From contig CAVQXR010000001.1 of assembly GCA_963717955.1 (NCBI GenBank), positions 1,984,001 through 2,048,000 on the forward strand: a DNA stretch of 64,000 nucleotides, given 5' to 3'. The notes under the pieces were generated by a model, which saw only the letters and a program-made list of their open reading frames with translations, searched no databases and was not told the origin of the DNA. Shown here in pieces: positions 28,233 through 38,335 of the stretch. The stretch comes from CAVQXR01 sp963717955 (GTDB taxonomy: Bacteria; Actinomycetota; Thermoleophilia; Gaiellales; Gaiellaceae). The translations under genes were made by a program, and so were the position numbers. Within the stretch, counting starts at the first letter, position 1; every line of letters starts with the position of its first letter.

Positions 28233-29594
28233 TCAGTCGTTCGCCAGGCGGCGGATCGCCGCGACGTCGAGGGCCGGTGGACGCCAACCGCCCAGGGTCT
28301 CCTCGACGCAGGCTGCGGCCGCGAGCGCGACATCATCACGCCACGGCGCCGCGACCAGCTGAACGCCGATCGGGAGCCCCTCCGCCGACGAGCCTGCCCG
28401 GACGACGGCCGCAGGCCAGCCCGTGAGGCTGAAGGGAGTCGTGTAGCTGACCCCGTCCCAGCGACCGGGAAGATCGACCTCGTCGTGCCTCGGTGCGGGA
28501 CCGTCGAAGGCCGGACAGAGGACGAGGTCGCACTGCTCCATGAACGCCAGCATGTCCCGGCGGTAGCCATCCCAGCGGCGAAGCACCTCGTAGAGCTCGT
28601 CGCTTCGCATCCGACCGGCGTAGGACGCCCAGATCTCGCGCGTCAGCTCGTGCCCACCCGGCGGCAGCGGGCGCTCCTCGACGCGCGCCCCTGCCCGGGC
28701 GAGCGCCTCCGCAGCGGCCGAGACGGCACCCGCGAGCGCGGGCAGTGGCGACACGACCCCATCGCCAACGTGGACAACGGCCCGCAGACCCCGGAGCACG
28801 ACCTCGCTCGGTTCCCCGACGGCAACGGGCGGTACGTCGGGGTCGAGCGGATCCGGTCCGGCGATCGCGCGGAGCACGAGTGCCACGTCCTCGACGGAAC
28901 GCGCGAGCGGGCCGACCTGGGTGCGGGGATCGCTGAGCGCGCCGAGCGGCCCGCCGTCGTCGACGACGCCTGCGACGGGCACGAGCGTCGCGGTCGGCTT
29001 GAGACAGGCGATACCGCAGAAGTGCGCGGGCTGGCGGAGGCTTCCCCCCGAATCCGTGCCGAGGCCGCAGGGCGAGCCGCCGGCGGCGATGATCGCCGCC
29101 TCGCCGCCGCTGCTCCCGCCCGGGGTCCGTTCGAGGTCGTACGGGTTGTTCGTCCGCCCGTAGAGCGGATTGTCGGTGACGCTGCCCGCGCCCCACGGAG
29201 GGCAGTTCGTCTTGCCGAGAAGGATTGCGCCCGCCGCGCGCATTCGAGCAACGACCGTCGCGTCACGCTCGGGTCGCTCTCTTGCTCTCTCCGGCACGCC
29301 GACCGCCGTGATCACGCCCGCCGTCTCGAGATTGTCCTTCGCGGTGAACGGCACACCGTGAAGTGGGCCGAGGGAGGCACCCCGGTCGAGCGCGGCGTCC
29401 GCTGCAGCGGCGGCACGAAGCGCTTGATCGCCGTCCACCTGCACGACCGCGTTCAGAAGCGGGTTGACGTCTTCGATCCGCCGGAGGTGGGCCTCGACGA
29501 CCTCGGCGGAGGAGACTGCACGGGCGCGGATCAACTCGGCGAGGCGCGCCGCCGAGAGCGAAACGAGCTCCTCGGGTGGTCTGGGCGCGCTCAC
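28233..29594 (-). CDS. Amidase-signature family enzyme
   Basis: 453 residues. Catalytic triad: Lys86 in FTAKDN, cis-Ser in TPGGSSGGEAA (about 157-167) and nucleophile Ser185 in GTDSGGSLRQPA. The family hydrolyses amides or transfers ammonia (GatA). The gene is stand-alone and lacks gatB/gatC neighbours, so a catabolic amidase is more likely than Glu-tRNA amidotransferase. It reads away from rnpB. Confidence 0.9.
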   Translation of the reverse strand: MSAPRPPEELVSLSAARLAELIRARAVSSAEVVEAHLRRIEDVNPLLNAVVQVDGDQALRAAAAADAALDRGASLGPLHGVPFTAKDNLETAGVITAVGVPERARERPERDATVVARMRAAGAILLGKTNCPPWGAGSVTDNPLYGRTNNPYDLERTPGGSSGGEAAIIAAGGSPCGLGTDSGGSLRQPAHFCGIACLKPTATLVPVAGVVDDGGPLGALSDPRTQVGPLARSVEDVALVLRAIAGPDPLDPDVPPVAVGEPSEVVLRGLRAVVHVGDGVVSPLPALAGAVSAAAEALARAGARVEERPLPPGGHELTREIWASYAGRMRSDELYEVLRRWDGYRRDMLAFMEQCDLVLCPAFDGPAPRHDEVDLPGRWDGVSYTTPFSLTGWPAAVVRAGSSAEGLPIGVQLVAAPWRDDVALAAAACVEETLGGWRPPALDVAAIRRLAND

Positions 29595-29687
29595 CTATGC
29601 ATCCTTGTCAGCAGTGGCGAACTGGATCACGCCGCACACACGATGACAGCCCTCGGCAACGGAGGCGAATCCTTCCCGGGGCGGCAT

Positions 29688-29717
29688 AGAAAAAGCCCCG
29701 TTACCAGGGCTTTTTCT
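29688..29717 (-). terminator. Rho-independent terminator of rnpB
   Basis: AGAAAAAGCCC and GGGCTTTTTCT form an 11-bp stem around a short loop. The arm symmetry gives a T-run on either strand, so it can act in both directions. It sits directly after the 3' end of the RNase P RNA and before the amidase gene. Confidence 0.85.
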
Positions 29718-29720
29718 GTA

Positions 29721-30067
29721 GCAGGCCTGTAAGCCGGATTCTGTCGGGGGTGACCATCTATCTGGGCCGCCGGTCTCCCGGCGGCTCGAGCGGCGTACCC
29801 GGCTCCTCGGCGGGCCACCTCTGGCGGAGCCTGTTCGCCTTGCACCGGACGGGGTTTGGCCAGCCGTCGTGTCACCACGGCGCTGGTGGGCTCTTACCCC
29901 ACCTTTTCACCCTTACCTGCGGCACCCCCCGGAGGAAGGTCGCAGGCGGTGTCGTTTCTGTGCCACTTTCCGTCGGCTTTCGCCGCCTGGGGTTTCCCCA
30001 GCGTCCTGCCCTGCGGTGTCCGGACTTTCCTCGGACCGCGAACGGCCCGCGGCCACCCGGCCTGCCC
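29721..30067 (-). ncRNA. rnpB: RNase P RNA, bacterial type A
   Basis: On the minus strand the 5' part contains GAGGAAAGTCCGGAC (conserved region I, P4 strand). The 3' part has CCCAGATAGATGGTCACC and ACAGAATCCGGCTTAC (conserved region V), and the length of about 347 nt fits. A TATACA box (30074-30079) lies about 7 nt upstream of the proposed 5' end and the terminator follows the 3' end. This RNA is the catalytic subunit that trims tRNA 5' leaders. End positions are estimated to within a few bases. Confidence 0.93.
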
Positions 30068-30264
30068 CCGCAGTGTATAGCGCCGCTTCCGGGCCGGATG
30101 AGGCGTCCGGCCCGCGCGCACCCCGACGGCGGCACGGCATTGCTTCACGGCCACGAGCGGGCAACCGGGGGCCTGCCCTCAACCGCAACCCGCCGTTCGC
30201 CTGCGCCGTGGGAGTAGGCTGCTCCCGGCTCGACAGTGGATCGAAGAGGACGAAGGAGAGGTCG

Positions 30265-30684
30265 ATGGCAGGCAAGGCGGACTTCAGCGAGAGCGAGTGG
30301 AACGGTCTCCATCGGGGCGTGACAGGCGCCGGCCTGCTCGTCTCGGGAGCGCATCGGGACTTCACCGACAGCTTCGGTGAGGCGAGCGCGGTGGCCAAGA
30401 CTCTCGCAGCACACCGCGTCAGCGAGAGCGAGCTCGTGCGCGAGCTCGCGGCTCTCAAGGGCGCGGGCTTCGGAGTCCTCGCTTCCCCCGGGGAGCTGCA
30501 GGAGACCTTCACGTTGCTCGCCGACGCGGTGGCGCTGCTGGCAGAGAGGGCCCCGGACGAGCTCGAGCCCTACCGGGCGTTCGTCCTGGACGTGGCGAAC
30601 GCTGCGGCCGAGGCCAAGGGCGGCGTGCGGGAGGAAGAGACCACGGCGATCGCACGGATCACGGAGGCACTGGGCGGCGCCTAA
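30265..30684 (+). CDS. Small helical protein, TerB-like in appearance
   Basis: 139 residues from ATG 30265 with GAAGGAGAG about 6 nt upstream and a TAGGCT -10-like box further up. The protein is all helical, acidic, without signal peptide or membrane span. Segments FGEASAVAKTLAAH and ANAAAEAKGGVREEE followed by ITEALG resemble TerB-like or stress-related small actinobacterial proteins, but the match is loose. I treat it as hypothetical. It is a monocistronic gene between rnpB and the lexA operon. Confidence 0.7.
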   Translation: MAGKADFSESEWNGLHRGVTGAGLLVSGAHRDFTDSFGEASAVAKTLAAHRVSESELVRELAALKGAGFGVLASPGELQETFTLLADAVALLAERAPDELEPYRAFVLDVANAAAEAKGGVREEETTAIARITEALGGA

Positions 30685-30835
30685 CGAGTTCAGCCGTACC
30701 CACGGTGCCCGGAGCGCTCGCGCCCGTCCGTGACGCTCGGCCACGACCTGCAGCACCGGCCCGCCGCCCTCCCGACCTCGCCGGCGTCCCGGTACGCGGC
30801 TCGCGCGTCCGGCTCCCGGCTTCCTCGGGGCGCGC

Positions 30836-31057
30836 TCAGACGATCGCCAGCGGATCCCTCCTCGGGGCGGGTGCCTCGAGGACCGAACCGCAGGCCCCGC
30901 AGGCGACGCGCCCCTCCTCCGTCACCTCCGCCACCGCGCCACAGACGAGGCACTCACCCATGGCGAAGAGCGAGAAGGCACGGAGCGCGTCCTCGAGCGA
31001 CGCCTCGAGGAACCGGGCCTCCGACGTGTCGGCGCGGGTCAGCATCGCGGCGCTCAT
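30836..31057 (-). CDS. Small zinc-ribbon protein downstream of lexA
   Basis: 73 residues. CLVCG and CGACG form one CxxC...CxxC zinc ribbon at about residues 36-57. The ATG overlaps the lexA stop (ATGA). Co-translation with LexA suggests it belongs to the SOS operon, but no function is known. Confidence 0.65.
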   Translation of the reverse strand: MSAAMLTRADTSEARFLEASLEDALRAFSLFAMGECLVCGAVAEVTEEGRVACGACGSVLEAPAPRRDPLAIV

Positions 31058-31677
31058 AGCCGGCGGAAGAGCCCCACGACCTTGCCGAGGATCTGCACGT
31101 GCTCCGGGTAGAGCGGCGTGAGCGCCTCGTTCTCGGGCTGCAGCCTGATCCGGCCGCGCTCGCGATAGAACGTCTTCACGGTCGCCTCCCCGGCGGCTCC
31201 GTCGTCCCCGACGAGTGCCGCGACGACCTCGCCGTTGTCGGCCGTCTGCTGACGACGGACGACGACGTAATCGCCGTCGAGGATGCCCGCCTCGATCATA
31301 CTCTCCCCGCGAACGCGGAGCAGGAACTCGTCCTCGCCGTGGGAGAGCGGCTCGGGCACCGCGAGGTAGTCGTCGATGTTCTGCTCGGCGAGGAGGGGCG
31401 AGCCCGCCGCAATCTCGCCCACCAACGGCAGCACCCGTACCCGATCGGCAGCCGAATCGTGGTCCGTCTTGCGCCCGACCAGCTCGAGCGCGCGCGGCTT
31501 CGCCGGGTCGCGGCGGAGATAGCCGGCCTCCTCGAGCTTCGCGAGGTGCACGTGCACGGTCGACGGAGAGGCGAGGCCCACCTCCGTCCCGATCTCGCGG
31601 ACGGTCGGCGGGTAGCCGTGGCGCCGGCGGTACGCGAGGATGAAGTCGTAGATCTCCTGCTGTCGTTCCGAGACCAT
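31054..31677 (-). CDS. lexA: LexA repressor
   Basis: 207 residues from ATG 31677 with GGAGGG 3 nt upstream. The winged helix (1-70) has YPPTVREIGTEVGLASPSTVHVHL. The peptidase S24 domain holds the self-cleavage bond Ala91-Gly92 in EIAAGSP, nucleophile Ser126 in RGESMIEAG and general base Lys168 in ATVKTFY. RecA-stimulated self-cleavage induces the SOS response. A canonical Gram-positive SOS box lies 15 nt upstream, so the gene represses itself. Confidence 0.97.
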   Translation of the reverse strand: MVSERQQEIYDFILAYRRRHGYPPTVREIGTEVGLASPSTVHVHLAKLEEAGYLRRDPAKPRALELVGRKTDHDSAADRVRVLPLVGEIAAGSPLLAEQNIDDYLAVPEPLSHGEDEFLLRVRGESMIEAGILDGDYVVVRRQQTADNGEVVAALVGDDGAAGEATVKTFYRERGRIRLQPENEALTPLYPEHVQILGKVVGLFRRL

Positions 31678-31691
31678 CGCCCCTCCGTTAT

Positions 31692-31705
31692 CGAACGTCT
31701 GTTCG
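31692..31705 (-). promoter_or_regulatory. SOS (LexA) box of lexA
   Basis: CGAACGTCTGTTCG matches the Gram-positive consensus CGAAC-N4-GTTCG exactly. It overlaps a second perfect palindrome, TTCGTATACGAA (31702-31713), whose TATACG may be part of the -10 region. LexA bound here would block transcription. Confidence 0.9.
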
Positions 31706-31765
31706 TATACGAATGTAGCGCGCTCATCGGACGACGTCAAGCGCGGACTGCTCACGGGCAGCCGC

Positions 31766-31771
31766 TACAAT
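31766..31771 (+). promoter_or_regulatory. Putative -10 box of the tRNA-Leu gene
   Basis: TACAAT ends 12 nt before the mature tRNA 5' end, a usual distance for a tRNA promoter with a short leader. The -35 element is not clear. Confidence 0.45.
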
Positions 31772-31783
31772 GCGCACGCCTGC

Positions 31784-31867
<84 letters not shown>

Positions 31868-31975
31868 TGTCGATCGAGGCGGCGTCGCGGCGCCGCTTCG
31901 ATGCCTCTCCCCCGCCGGCCCGCGCGCGCTGGCTATCTTGGATAGCGAGGCCCCGAGCCGGCCTCCTCCAGCCAG

Positions 31976-33112
<1,137 letters not shown>

Positions 33113-33174
33113 AGCCATCGAGCGGCCCGCGACCCGGCCACGCCCTGCCCGCGCGAGTGACTAAGCTCGCCCCG

Positions 33175-34614
33175 ATGAAGGATCTCTGCAGCCGCGCGGT
33201 CGACGCCGCGCTCGGCGCCGGCGCGGACTACGCGGACGCGCGGGTGGTCGAGCGCCGGCAGCAGCACGTCGGAACCCGTAACGGCCAGGTCGAAACCGTG
33301 GACGACACCGAGAGCGCCGGGATCGGCGTTCGCGTACTCGTGCGCGGAGCCTGGGGGTTCGCCGCCGTGAACCGTCTCGACGGCTCCGGGGCGCGAGACG
33401 CGGCGTTGCGCGCCGTCGGGTTCGCACGGGCCGGCTCGGGGTCAGGTGGCCCGGGCATGACGCTCGCCCCGCTCGAGCCGCGATGCGGCGAGTACCGCAC
33501 GCCGGCGGCCCGGGACCCGGTCGAGGTTCCGTTGTCGGAGAAGGTCGCTCTCTGCCTGCAGGCCGAGGCAGGGCTTCACTCGGCCGAGGTGCGCGTGTCC
33601 GAGGCCGGCGTGCGGGCGATGCGGGAGCACCGCTGGCTCTGCTCCTCGGAGGGCACGGACGTGTTCCAGGAGCTGCTCGAGTGCGGCGGGGGCATCGACG
33701 CGACGGCGATCCGGGACGGGCTCGTGCAGGTGCGGAGCTTCCCGAGCGCCCACGGCGGCGCGAGCTTCCAGGGAGGCTGGGAGCTGCTCGACCGCCTCGG
33801 CCTCGACCGCGAGGCACCGCGCGTCGCCGAGGAGGCCACGGCGCTGCTGTCGGCCCCACCCTGCCCGGCCGAAATCACCACCGTCGTGCTCGACACGGAG
33901 CAGATGCAGCTCCAGCTCCACGAGTCCGTCGGCCATCCGATCGAGCTCGACCGTATCTACGGGACGGAGGCGGCCTACGCGGGAACGAGCTTCCTGCAGG
34001 CCGAGGATCTCGGACGGCTCCGGTACGGCTCGGCGCTGATGAACGTGACCGCCGATCCCACGACCCCGGGCGGGCTCGGGACGCTCGCGTTCGACGACGA
34101 GGGGGTTCCCGCCACGCCCGAGCCGATCGTCCGTGAGGGTGTCCTCGTCGGCCTGCTCACCTCACGCGAGACGGCCGCCGTCCTCGGACACGGAAGGGGC
34201 GGGTCGATGCGCGCCGACGGGTGGGCCCGCATGCCGCTCGTGCGCATGACGAACCTCCATCTCGACCCGGGCGTCGGCACGCTGGACGACCTGCTCGCCG
34301 ACGTCGACGAGGGCGTCTACCTCGTCACGAATCGCAGCTGGTCGATCGACGACAAGCGGCTCAACTTCCAGTTCGGCACCCAGGCCGCGTGGGAGATCCG
34401 CAGGGGCCGGCTCGGCCGGATGCTACGCGACGCGACCTACACCGGTACGACGCCGGAGTTCTGGGGATCGCTCGACGCCGTGGCCGGCCCGGACGCATGG
34501 GTGATGACCGGCTGGACGAACTGCGGCAAGGGGCAGCCGGGCCAGCTTGCCCACGTTTCCCACGGCGCCTCGCCCTGCCGGTTCCGCAACGTCCAGGTCG
34601 GCCTGCCCGCATGA
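33175..34614 (+). CDS. tldD: Metalloprotease TldD
   Basis: 479 residues. The zinc motif HESVGH (His249, Glu250, His254) lies in QMQLQLHESVGHPIELDRIY, and the third ligand region GWTNCGKGQPGQL is near the C-terminus. TldD forms a heterodimer with TldE/PmbA and degrades unfolded peptides or matures RiPP peptides. It is translationally coupled to the tldE gene (ATGA). A TAAGCT-like -10 box lies 8-9 nt before the start. Confidence 0.95.
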   Translation: MKDLCSRAVDAALGAGADYADARVVERRQQHVGTRNGQVETVDDTESAGIGVRVLVRGAWGFAAVNRLDGSGARDAALRAVGFARAGSGSGGPGMTLAPLEPRCGEYRTPAARDPVEVPLSEKVALCLQAEAGLHSAEVRVSEAGVRAMREHRWLCSSEGTDVFQELLECGGGIDATAIRDGLVQVRSFPSAHGGASFQGGWELLDRLGLDREAPRVAEEATALLSAPPCPAEITTVVLDTEQMQLQLHESVGHPIELDRIYGTEAAYAGTSFLQAEDLGRLRYGSALMNVTADPTTPGGLGTLAFDDEGVPATPEPIVREGVLVGLLTSRETAAVLGHGRGGSMRADGWARMPLVRMTNLHLDPGVGTLDDLLADVDEGVYLVTNRSWSIDDKRLNFQFGTQAAWEIRRGRLGRMLRDATYTGTTPEFWGSLDAVAGPDAWVMTGWTNCGKGQPGQLAHVSHGASPCRFRNVQVGLPA

Positions 34615-35984
34615 GCACTTCGGCCGGCCGGGCCCTCGAGCTCGCCGATCTGGCGCGCCGACTCCCCTCCGCGGACGAGGTCGAGGCACTCGTCCATGTC
34701 GAGCGGTCGGGCCTGGCCCGTTTCGCCGCCTCGCGCGTGCACCAGCCGACCCTGATCGACAACGAGTCCGTGATGCTCCGCGTCGTCCGGGACGGCCGTA
34801 TCGGCACGGCGACGACGAACCGGACGGATGAGGAGGGCCTGACGGCCGCCGCGCGGCGCGCCGAGGAGGCGGCCGATGCCGCGCCACCCGATCCGGGCTT
34901 CCCCGGGCTCCCGCCGCCCGTCGCGCCAATAGCCGTGGATGGCTGGGATGCGGAGACCGCCGCGCTCGCGCCCGAGGCTCAGGCCGACCGTGCCTGGAAG
35001 GCGATCGCCGCGGCGGCCGGGATCGACCTGTACGGCTACTTCACGAGTGCCGAGGTCGAGCTCGCGGTCGCGTCGAGCACCGGCCTCGCCGTCAGCCAAC
35101 GGATGACCGATGCCGCCGTGCTCGCGATCGCGGCGGACGCCGACCGGTCGGGCTACGCGGCCGCGAGCGCCTGGCGTGTCGCGGAGCTCGACGAGGGTGA
35201 TGTCGCACGCCGCGCGGTCGAGATCGCGCGGCGGACGTCGGCCGCTGCCGGCCTCGAGCCCGGCACCCACCGCGCGGTGCTCTGCCCCGACGCCTTCGCC
35301 GACCTGCTCGCGTCCTTCGCTCACACCTCGGTCGGGGCGCTCGCGCTGCTCGAGGAGCGCAGCTACCTGGCCGGGCGGATCGGCGAGCAGGCGTTCCACC
35401 CGTCCTTCACTCTGGTCGATGACGGGCACGACCCGGCCGGCCTGCCGAAGGCGTTCGATCTCGAGGGAGTGCCGAAAGAGGTGGTGGCGATCATCGAGGA
35501 GGGCATCGTCCGCGATGTCGTCTGGGACAGGCGGACCGCGGCGGCAGCGGGGAACGGCCGGCACTCGACGGGCCATGCGGTGACGGCGCCCGACCAGGGC
35601 ATCGGGCCGGTGGCGCTGAATCTCGTCGTCCACCCCGGCCAGATGACGGTCGACGAGCTGATCGAGCGGGTTGGCGAGGGGATCCTCGTCACACGGCTGC
35701 ACTACCTCTCGGTCGTCGACCCGCGGGAGGGGGTGATCACGGGGACGACGAAGGACGGAACCTTCCGGATCCGCGACGGCCGCCTTGCCGAGCCGCTCGT
35801 GAACCTCCGCTTCACGACCTCGTTCCCCGCCGTGGTCCGGGATCTCGTCGGGCTCTCGCGAGAGGTGTCGAGGGTCGCCGCGACCGAGTTCTACGATGCT
35901 CGGTATCCGACCGCCTCGGTCGTTCCCACCGTGGCGACCGCGAGCTTCCAGATCGTCGGTACGGGCGCCGGGCCGGGACTGTGA
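34611..35984 (+). CDS. pmbA: TldE/PmbA subunit
   Basis: 457 residues, ATG overlapping the tldD stop. It has the TldD/E fold (RFAASRVHQPTLIDNESVMLR at the N-terminus; GIGPVALNLVVHPGQMTVDEL in the C-terminal half) but lacks HExxxH, as expected for the non-catalytic partner. It forms the closed chamber with TldD. The first half is slightly diverged, with many Ala-rich helices. Confidence 0.93.
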   Translation: MSTSAGRALELADLARRLPSADEVEALVHVERSGLARFAASRVHQPTLIDNESVMLRVVRDGRIGTATTNRTDEEGLTAAARRAEEAADAAPPDPGFPGLPPPVAPIAVDGWDAETAALAPEAQADRAWKAIAAAAGIDLYGYFTSAEVELAVASSTGLAVSQRMTDAAVLAIAADADRSGYAAASAWRVAELDEGDVARRAVEIARRTSAAAGLEPGTHRAVLCPDAFADLLASFAHTSVGALALLEERSYLAGRIGEQAFHPSFTLVDDGHDPAGLPKAFDLEGVPKEVVAIIEEGIVRDVVWDRRTAAAAGNGRHSTGHAVTAPDQGIGPVALNLVVHPGQMTVDELIERVGEGILVTRLHYLSVVDPREGVITGTTKDGTFRIRDGRLAEPLVNLRFTTSFPAVVRDLVGLSREVSRVAATEFYDARYPTASVVPTVATASFQIVGTGAGPGL

Positions 35985-36009
35985 GCGGCTTGGGCGGGAT
36001 CGCGAGGGA

Positions 36010-36561
36010 ATGAGCGCCGCTCCTGACCTGGTCGAGCCCGTCGTCGGCTGGCGGGTCTGGGACGTGGTCGACCTCGACGGGGAGCTGCGGCTGTGCTCCC
36101 TCTCGTTCTGGACGATCTGGCTTCCCGGCCGTGAGACGGTGGCCGTGTGCCGTCGCGCGCTCGTCGACGTCGAGCGCGCCGGGCTGCCTCCCCACGTCGC
36201 GCCGGCCGCCGGCTGCACCTGCGGCGTCTACGCGACCCGGACCGCCGCGCAGGCGCTCGCCTACGCGCGCGGCTTCCGGCTCCGTGGCGATGCGCTTCAT
36301 CGCGTGGTCGGCCGCACCAGGCTGTGGGGGGATGTCGTCGAGGCAGAGGGCGGCTGGAGGGGCGAGCGCGCCTATCCGGCAGCACTGTTCGTCGCAACGG
36401 CCGGGGGCGGAGGGCCGCGACCCGGGCTCCTTCCCCGGCCCCGACGCCCCGCCGAGCAGATCGCCCTCGGCCTTGCGTCCTACGGAGTCCCCGTCGAGCT
36501 CCTCGACGCCCGTTCCCAGCGCGATCTCGTGCGCCTGCTCGAGCCGCCTGCCCCGGCCTGA
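36010..36561 (+). CDS. Hypothetical protein with GCTCGVYA motif
   Basis: 183 residues, 25 bp after tldE and probably co-transcribed. It begins with VVGWRVWDVVDLDGELRLCS and has PAAGCTCGVYATRTAAQAL (about 67-85), with two close cysteines in CTC. Proteins of this general pattern are found across Actinomycetota, but I know no function. No signal peptide or membrane segment. The C-terminal 45 residues are rich in Pro and Arg. Confidence 0.65.
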   Translation: MSAAPDLVEPVVGWRVWDVVDLDGELRLCSLSFWTIWLPGRETVAVCRRALVDVERAGLPPHVAPAAGCTCGVYATRTAAQALAYARGFRLRGDALHRVVGRTRLWGDVVEAEGGWRGERAYPAALFVATAGGGGPRPGLLPRPRRPAEQIALGLASYGVPVELLDARSQRDLVRLLEPPAPA

Positions 36562-36585
36562 CGGCCGCGGGGCCCGGCGGCGGAA

Positions 36586-36804
36586 TCACAGCAGGTAGAA
36601 GAGAGCGATCGTGGTCGCGACGAACGCGACCGCGACGGCGACCGTGAGCCGCGTCAGGTTGCGCTCGACGATGTGCTGGCCGCCGTGGGACATCGGGGTG
36701 AAGCCGAGCCCGCCGAAGCCCGTGTCGCGGCCGGAATGCATGAGCACGAGCGTGACGAGGGACGCTGCGAGCAGCACGTGAACGACCGCCACCAACGCGA
36801 GCAT
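36586..36804 (-). CDS. secG: Preprotein translocase subunit SecG
   Basis: 72 residues from ATG 36804. Two transmembrane helices (about 3-22 and 52-71) are separated by the HSGRDTGFGGLGFTPM loop with a conserved Gly-rich cytoplasmic region. The length and topology match SecG, the small partner of SecYE. Convergent with the hypothetical gene ending at 36561. Confidence 0.92.
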   Translation of the reverse strand: MLALVAVVHVLLAASLVTLVLMHSGRDTGFGGLGFTPMSHGGQHIVERNLTRLTVAVAVAFVATTIALFYLL

Positions 36805-37111
36805 CCGCTCAGGATACCGGCCGCCGGCCTGGCCGCCTCGATGAATGTGAGGGAGCAGAGTCGGCGAGCTCCTGCGGCGCGACCGGGCCCGACCCGTGTG
36901 GGGCGGCCGTGCGACGCCCCTGTGGCGCCCGCGAGGTTCCCGGAGGCGTGCCCGCGGCCGCGGCACGGGCCGAGATTGGGGCGGCTATCGGCCGTTCGCG
37001 AGCCAGGCCCGGGCAGGTATCGGCCGCTCGAGAGCCAGGCCCGGCGGCTATCGGCGCGCCGCTGGCTCCGTGAACGGCGCTGCTGATCCCGCCGCGGTGT
37101 CCGGCGTCCCG
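36805..37111. repeat. 307-bp intergenic region with a short tandem duplication
   Basis: No gene is supported here. Two adjacent units of about 31-33 bp share TATCGGCCG-TTCG/CTCG-AGCCAGGCCCGG (about 36985-37017 and 37018-37048), and a third partial TATCGGC follows. The region lies upstream of secG and downstream of the glycosyltransferase gene. The repeat may be a simple local duplication. Confidence 0.5.
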
Positions 37112-38173
37112 CTACCGGATCGCCCGCTGCAGGATCGAGGCGACGCGGCGAGCCTGGTTGTGCACGTCGTGCCCGGCGGCGGCCTTGCGCGCTTCCGCGT
37201 TCGGGCTCGGAAGCGCGAGAGCCTGCCGGAGGCCGTCCGCGATCGCGGCGACGTCGAGGGGGTCGACGAGCACCCCTGCCGCGGCCGAGACGAACTCGGG
37301 TGGGCCGCCCACGCGGGTCGCGACGACCGAACGCTCGCTGGCCATCGCCTCGAGGATCGCCTGCCCGAGCGGCTCCGCGATGCTCGGCTGGCAGAGGACG
37401 TCGCAGGCGTCGATCCAGTCCGCGACCCTGCGGTGGGGGATCCGCCCGACCATCCGAATGCCCGGCCGACCCTCGAGCCTTTCACGCAGCGGCCCGTCGC
37501 CGATCACGGCAAGCTGCCCGCGGCCGAGCTGCTCACACGCGGCGGCAAGACGAAGCGGGTTCTTGCGGTGGTCGAGCGAGCCGACGAACAGGACCCTCGG
37601 CCCGTCGCCGTCCCACCCGACCCTGCGTCGCGCCTCCTCGGGGTCTCGGTGGCGGAAGCGGTCGAGATCGACGCCGCAGTCCACGACCTCGACCTTCCCG
37701 TCGAGCTCGGGCAGCTTCTCGATCAGCGCGTCCCGGAGCCAGCCGGATACCGCGATCACGCTCGACGCCCGCCTGCAGGCGAGCCGCGTCGCCTCGCGAA
37801 CGCCCGGAATCTCGCCGATGTTACGGACGTCACGGCCGTGGGCGGTGAGCACGAGCGGCGCGCTTCCCACGAGCGACGCCAGCGCTGCGAGGGCGCCGGC
37901 AGGGACGAGGAAGTGCGCGTAGACGACATCGGGCCGGAACCGGCGCACGGCCCGGAGGGCGTCCAGCCCGAGCCCGAGGTACTTCGTGCGCGACCCGCCG
38001 CGGCGATCGATCACCGCGCGGTCGACCTCGTGCCCCAGCGCGAGCAGCTCGCGCTCGAGCCCGGCGACGAAGATCCCGAAGTCGGGATCGGCGGCGCCGG
38101 GGTACATCTGGGACACGAGCAGAACGCGCACTCCCGGAGATTCTGGCGCAGACGCCTCGGACCGGGTCAGCAC
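37112..38173 (-). CDS. Glycosyltransferase family 4 (GT-B)
   Basis: 353 residues; GTG at 38131 (VRVLLVSQ) is an alternative start. N-terminal GT4 acceptor domain MYPGAADPDFGIFVAGLERE; HGRDVRNIGEIPG; SSVIAVSGWLRDAL. C-terminal GT1-type donor domain VLFVGSLDHRKNPLRL, DVLCQPSIAEPLGQAILEAM (the E-x7-E motif) and VATRVGGPPEFV. It transfers a sugar from a nucleotide or polyprenyl donor to a glycan or lipid. It stands alone, so the product is unknown. Confidence 0.9.
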   Translation of the reverse strand: MLTRSEASAPESPGVRVLLVSQMYPGAADPDFGIFVAGLERELLALGHEVDRAVIDRRGGSRTKYLGLGLDALRAVRRFRPDVVYAHFLVPAGALAALASLVGSAPLVLTAHGRDVRNIGEIPGVREATRLACRRASSVIAVSGWLRDALIEKLPELDGKVEVVDCGVDLDRFRHRDPEEARRRVGWDGDGPRVLFVGSLDHRKNPLRLAAACEQLGRGQLAVIGDGPLRERLEGRPGIRMVGRIPHRRVADWIDACDVLCQPSIAEPLGQAILEAMASERSVVATRVGGPPEFVSAAAGVLVDPLDVAAIADGLRQALALPSPNAEARKAAAGHDVHNQARRVASILQRAIR

Positions 38174-38335
38174 CGGCTGCTCCTACGCGGCTCCGGTGGC
38201 AGGCCTTCGCCACGGCCCGAGCCTGTTCCGGCACGAATCGTGCACACCATCGGCACGGACCGTGACAGACATGCGAGCCCCGACGCGATACGCTGATTAG
38301 CGGGAGGAGGCGAGGGGTGGCCCCGGGGTCGGGGC

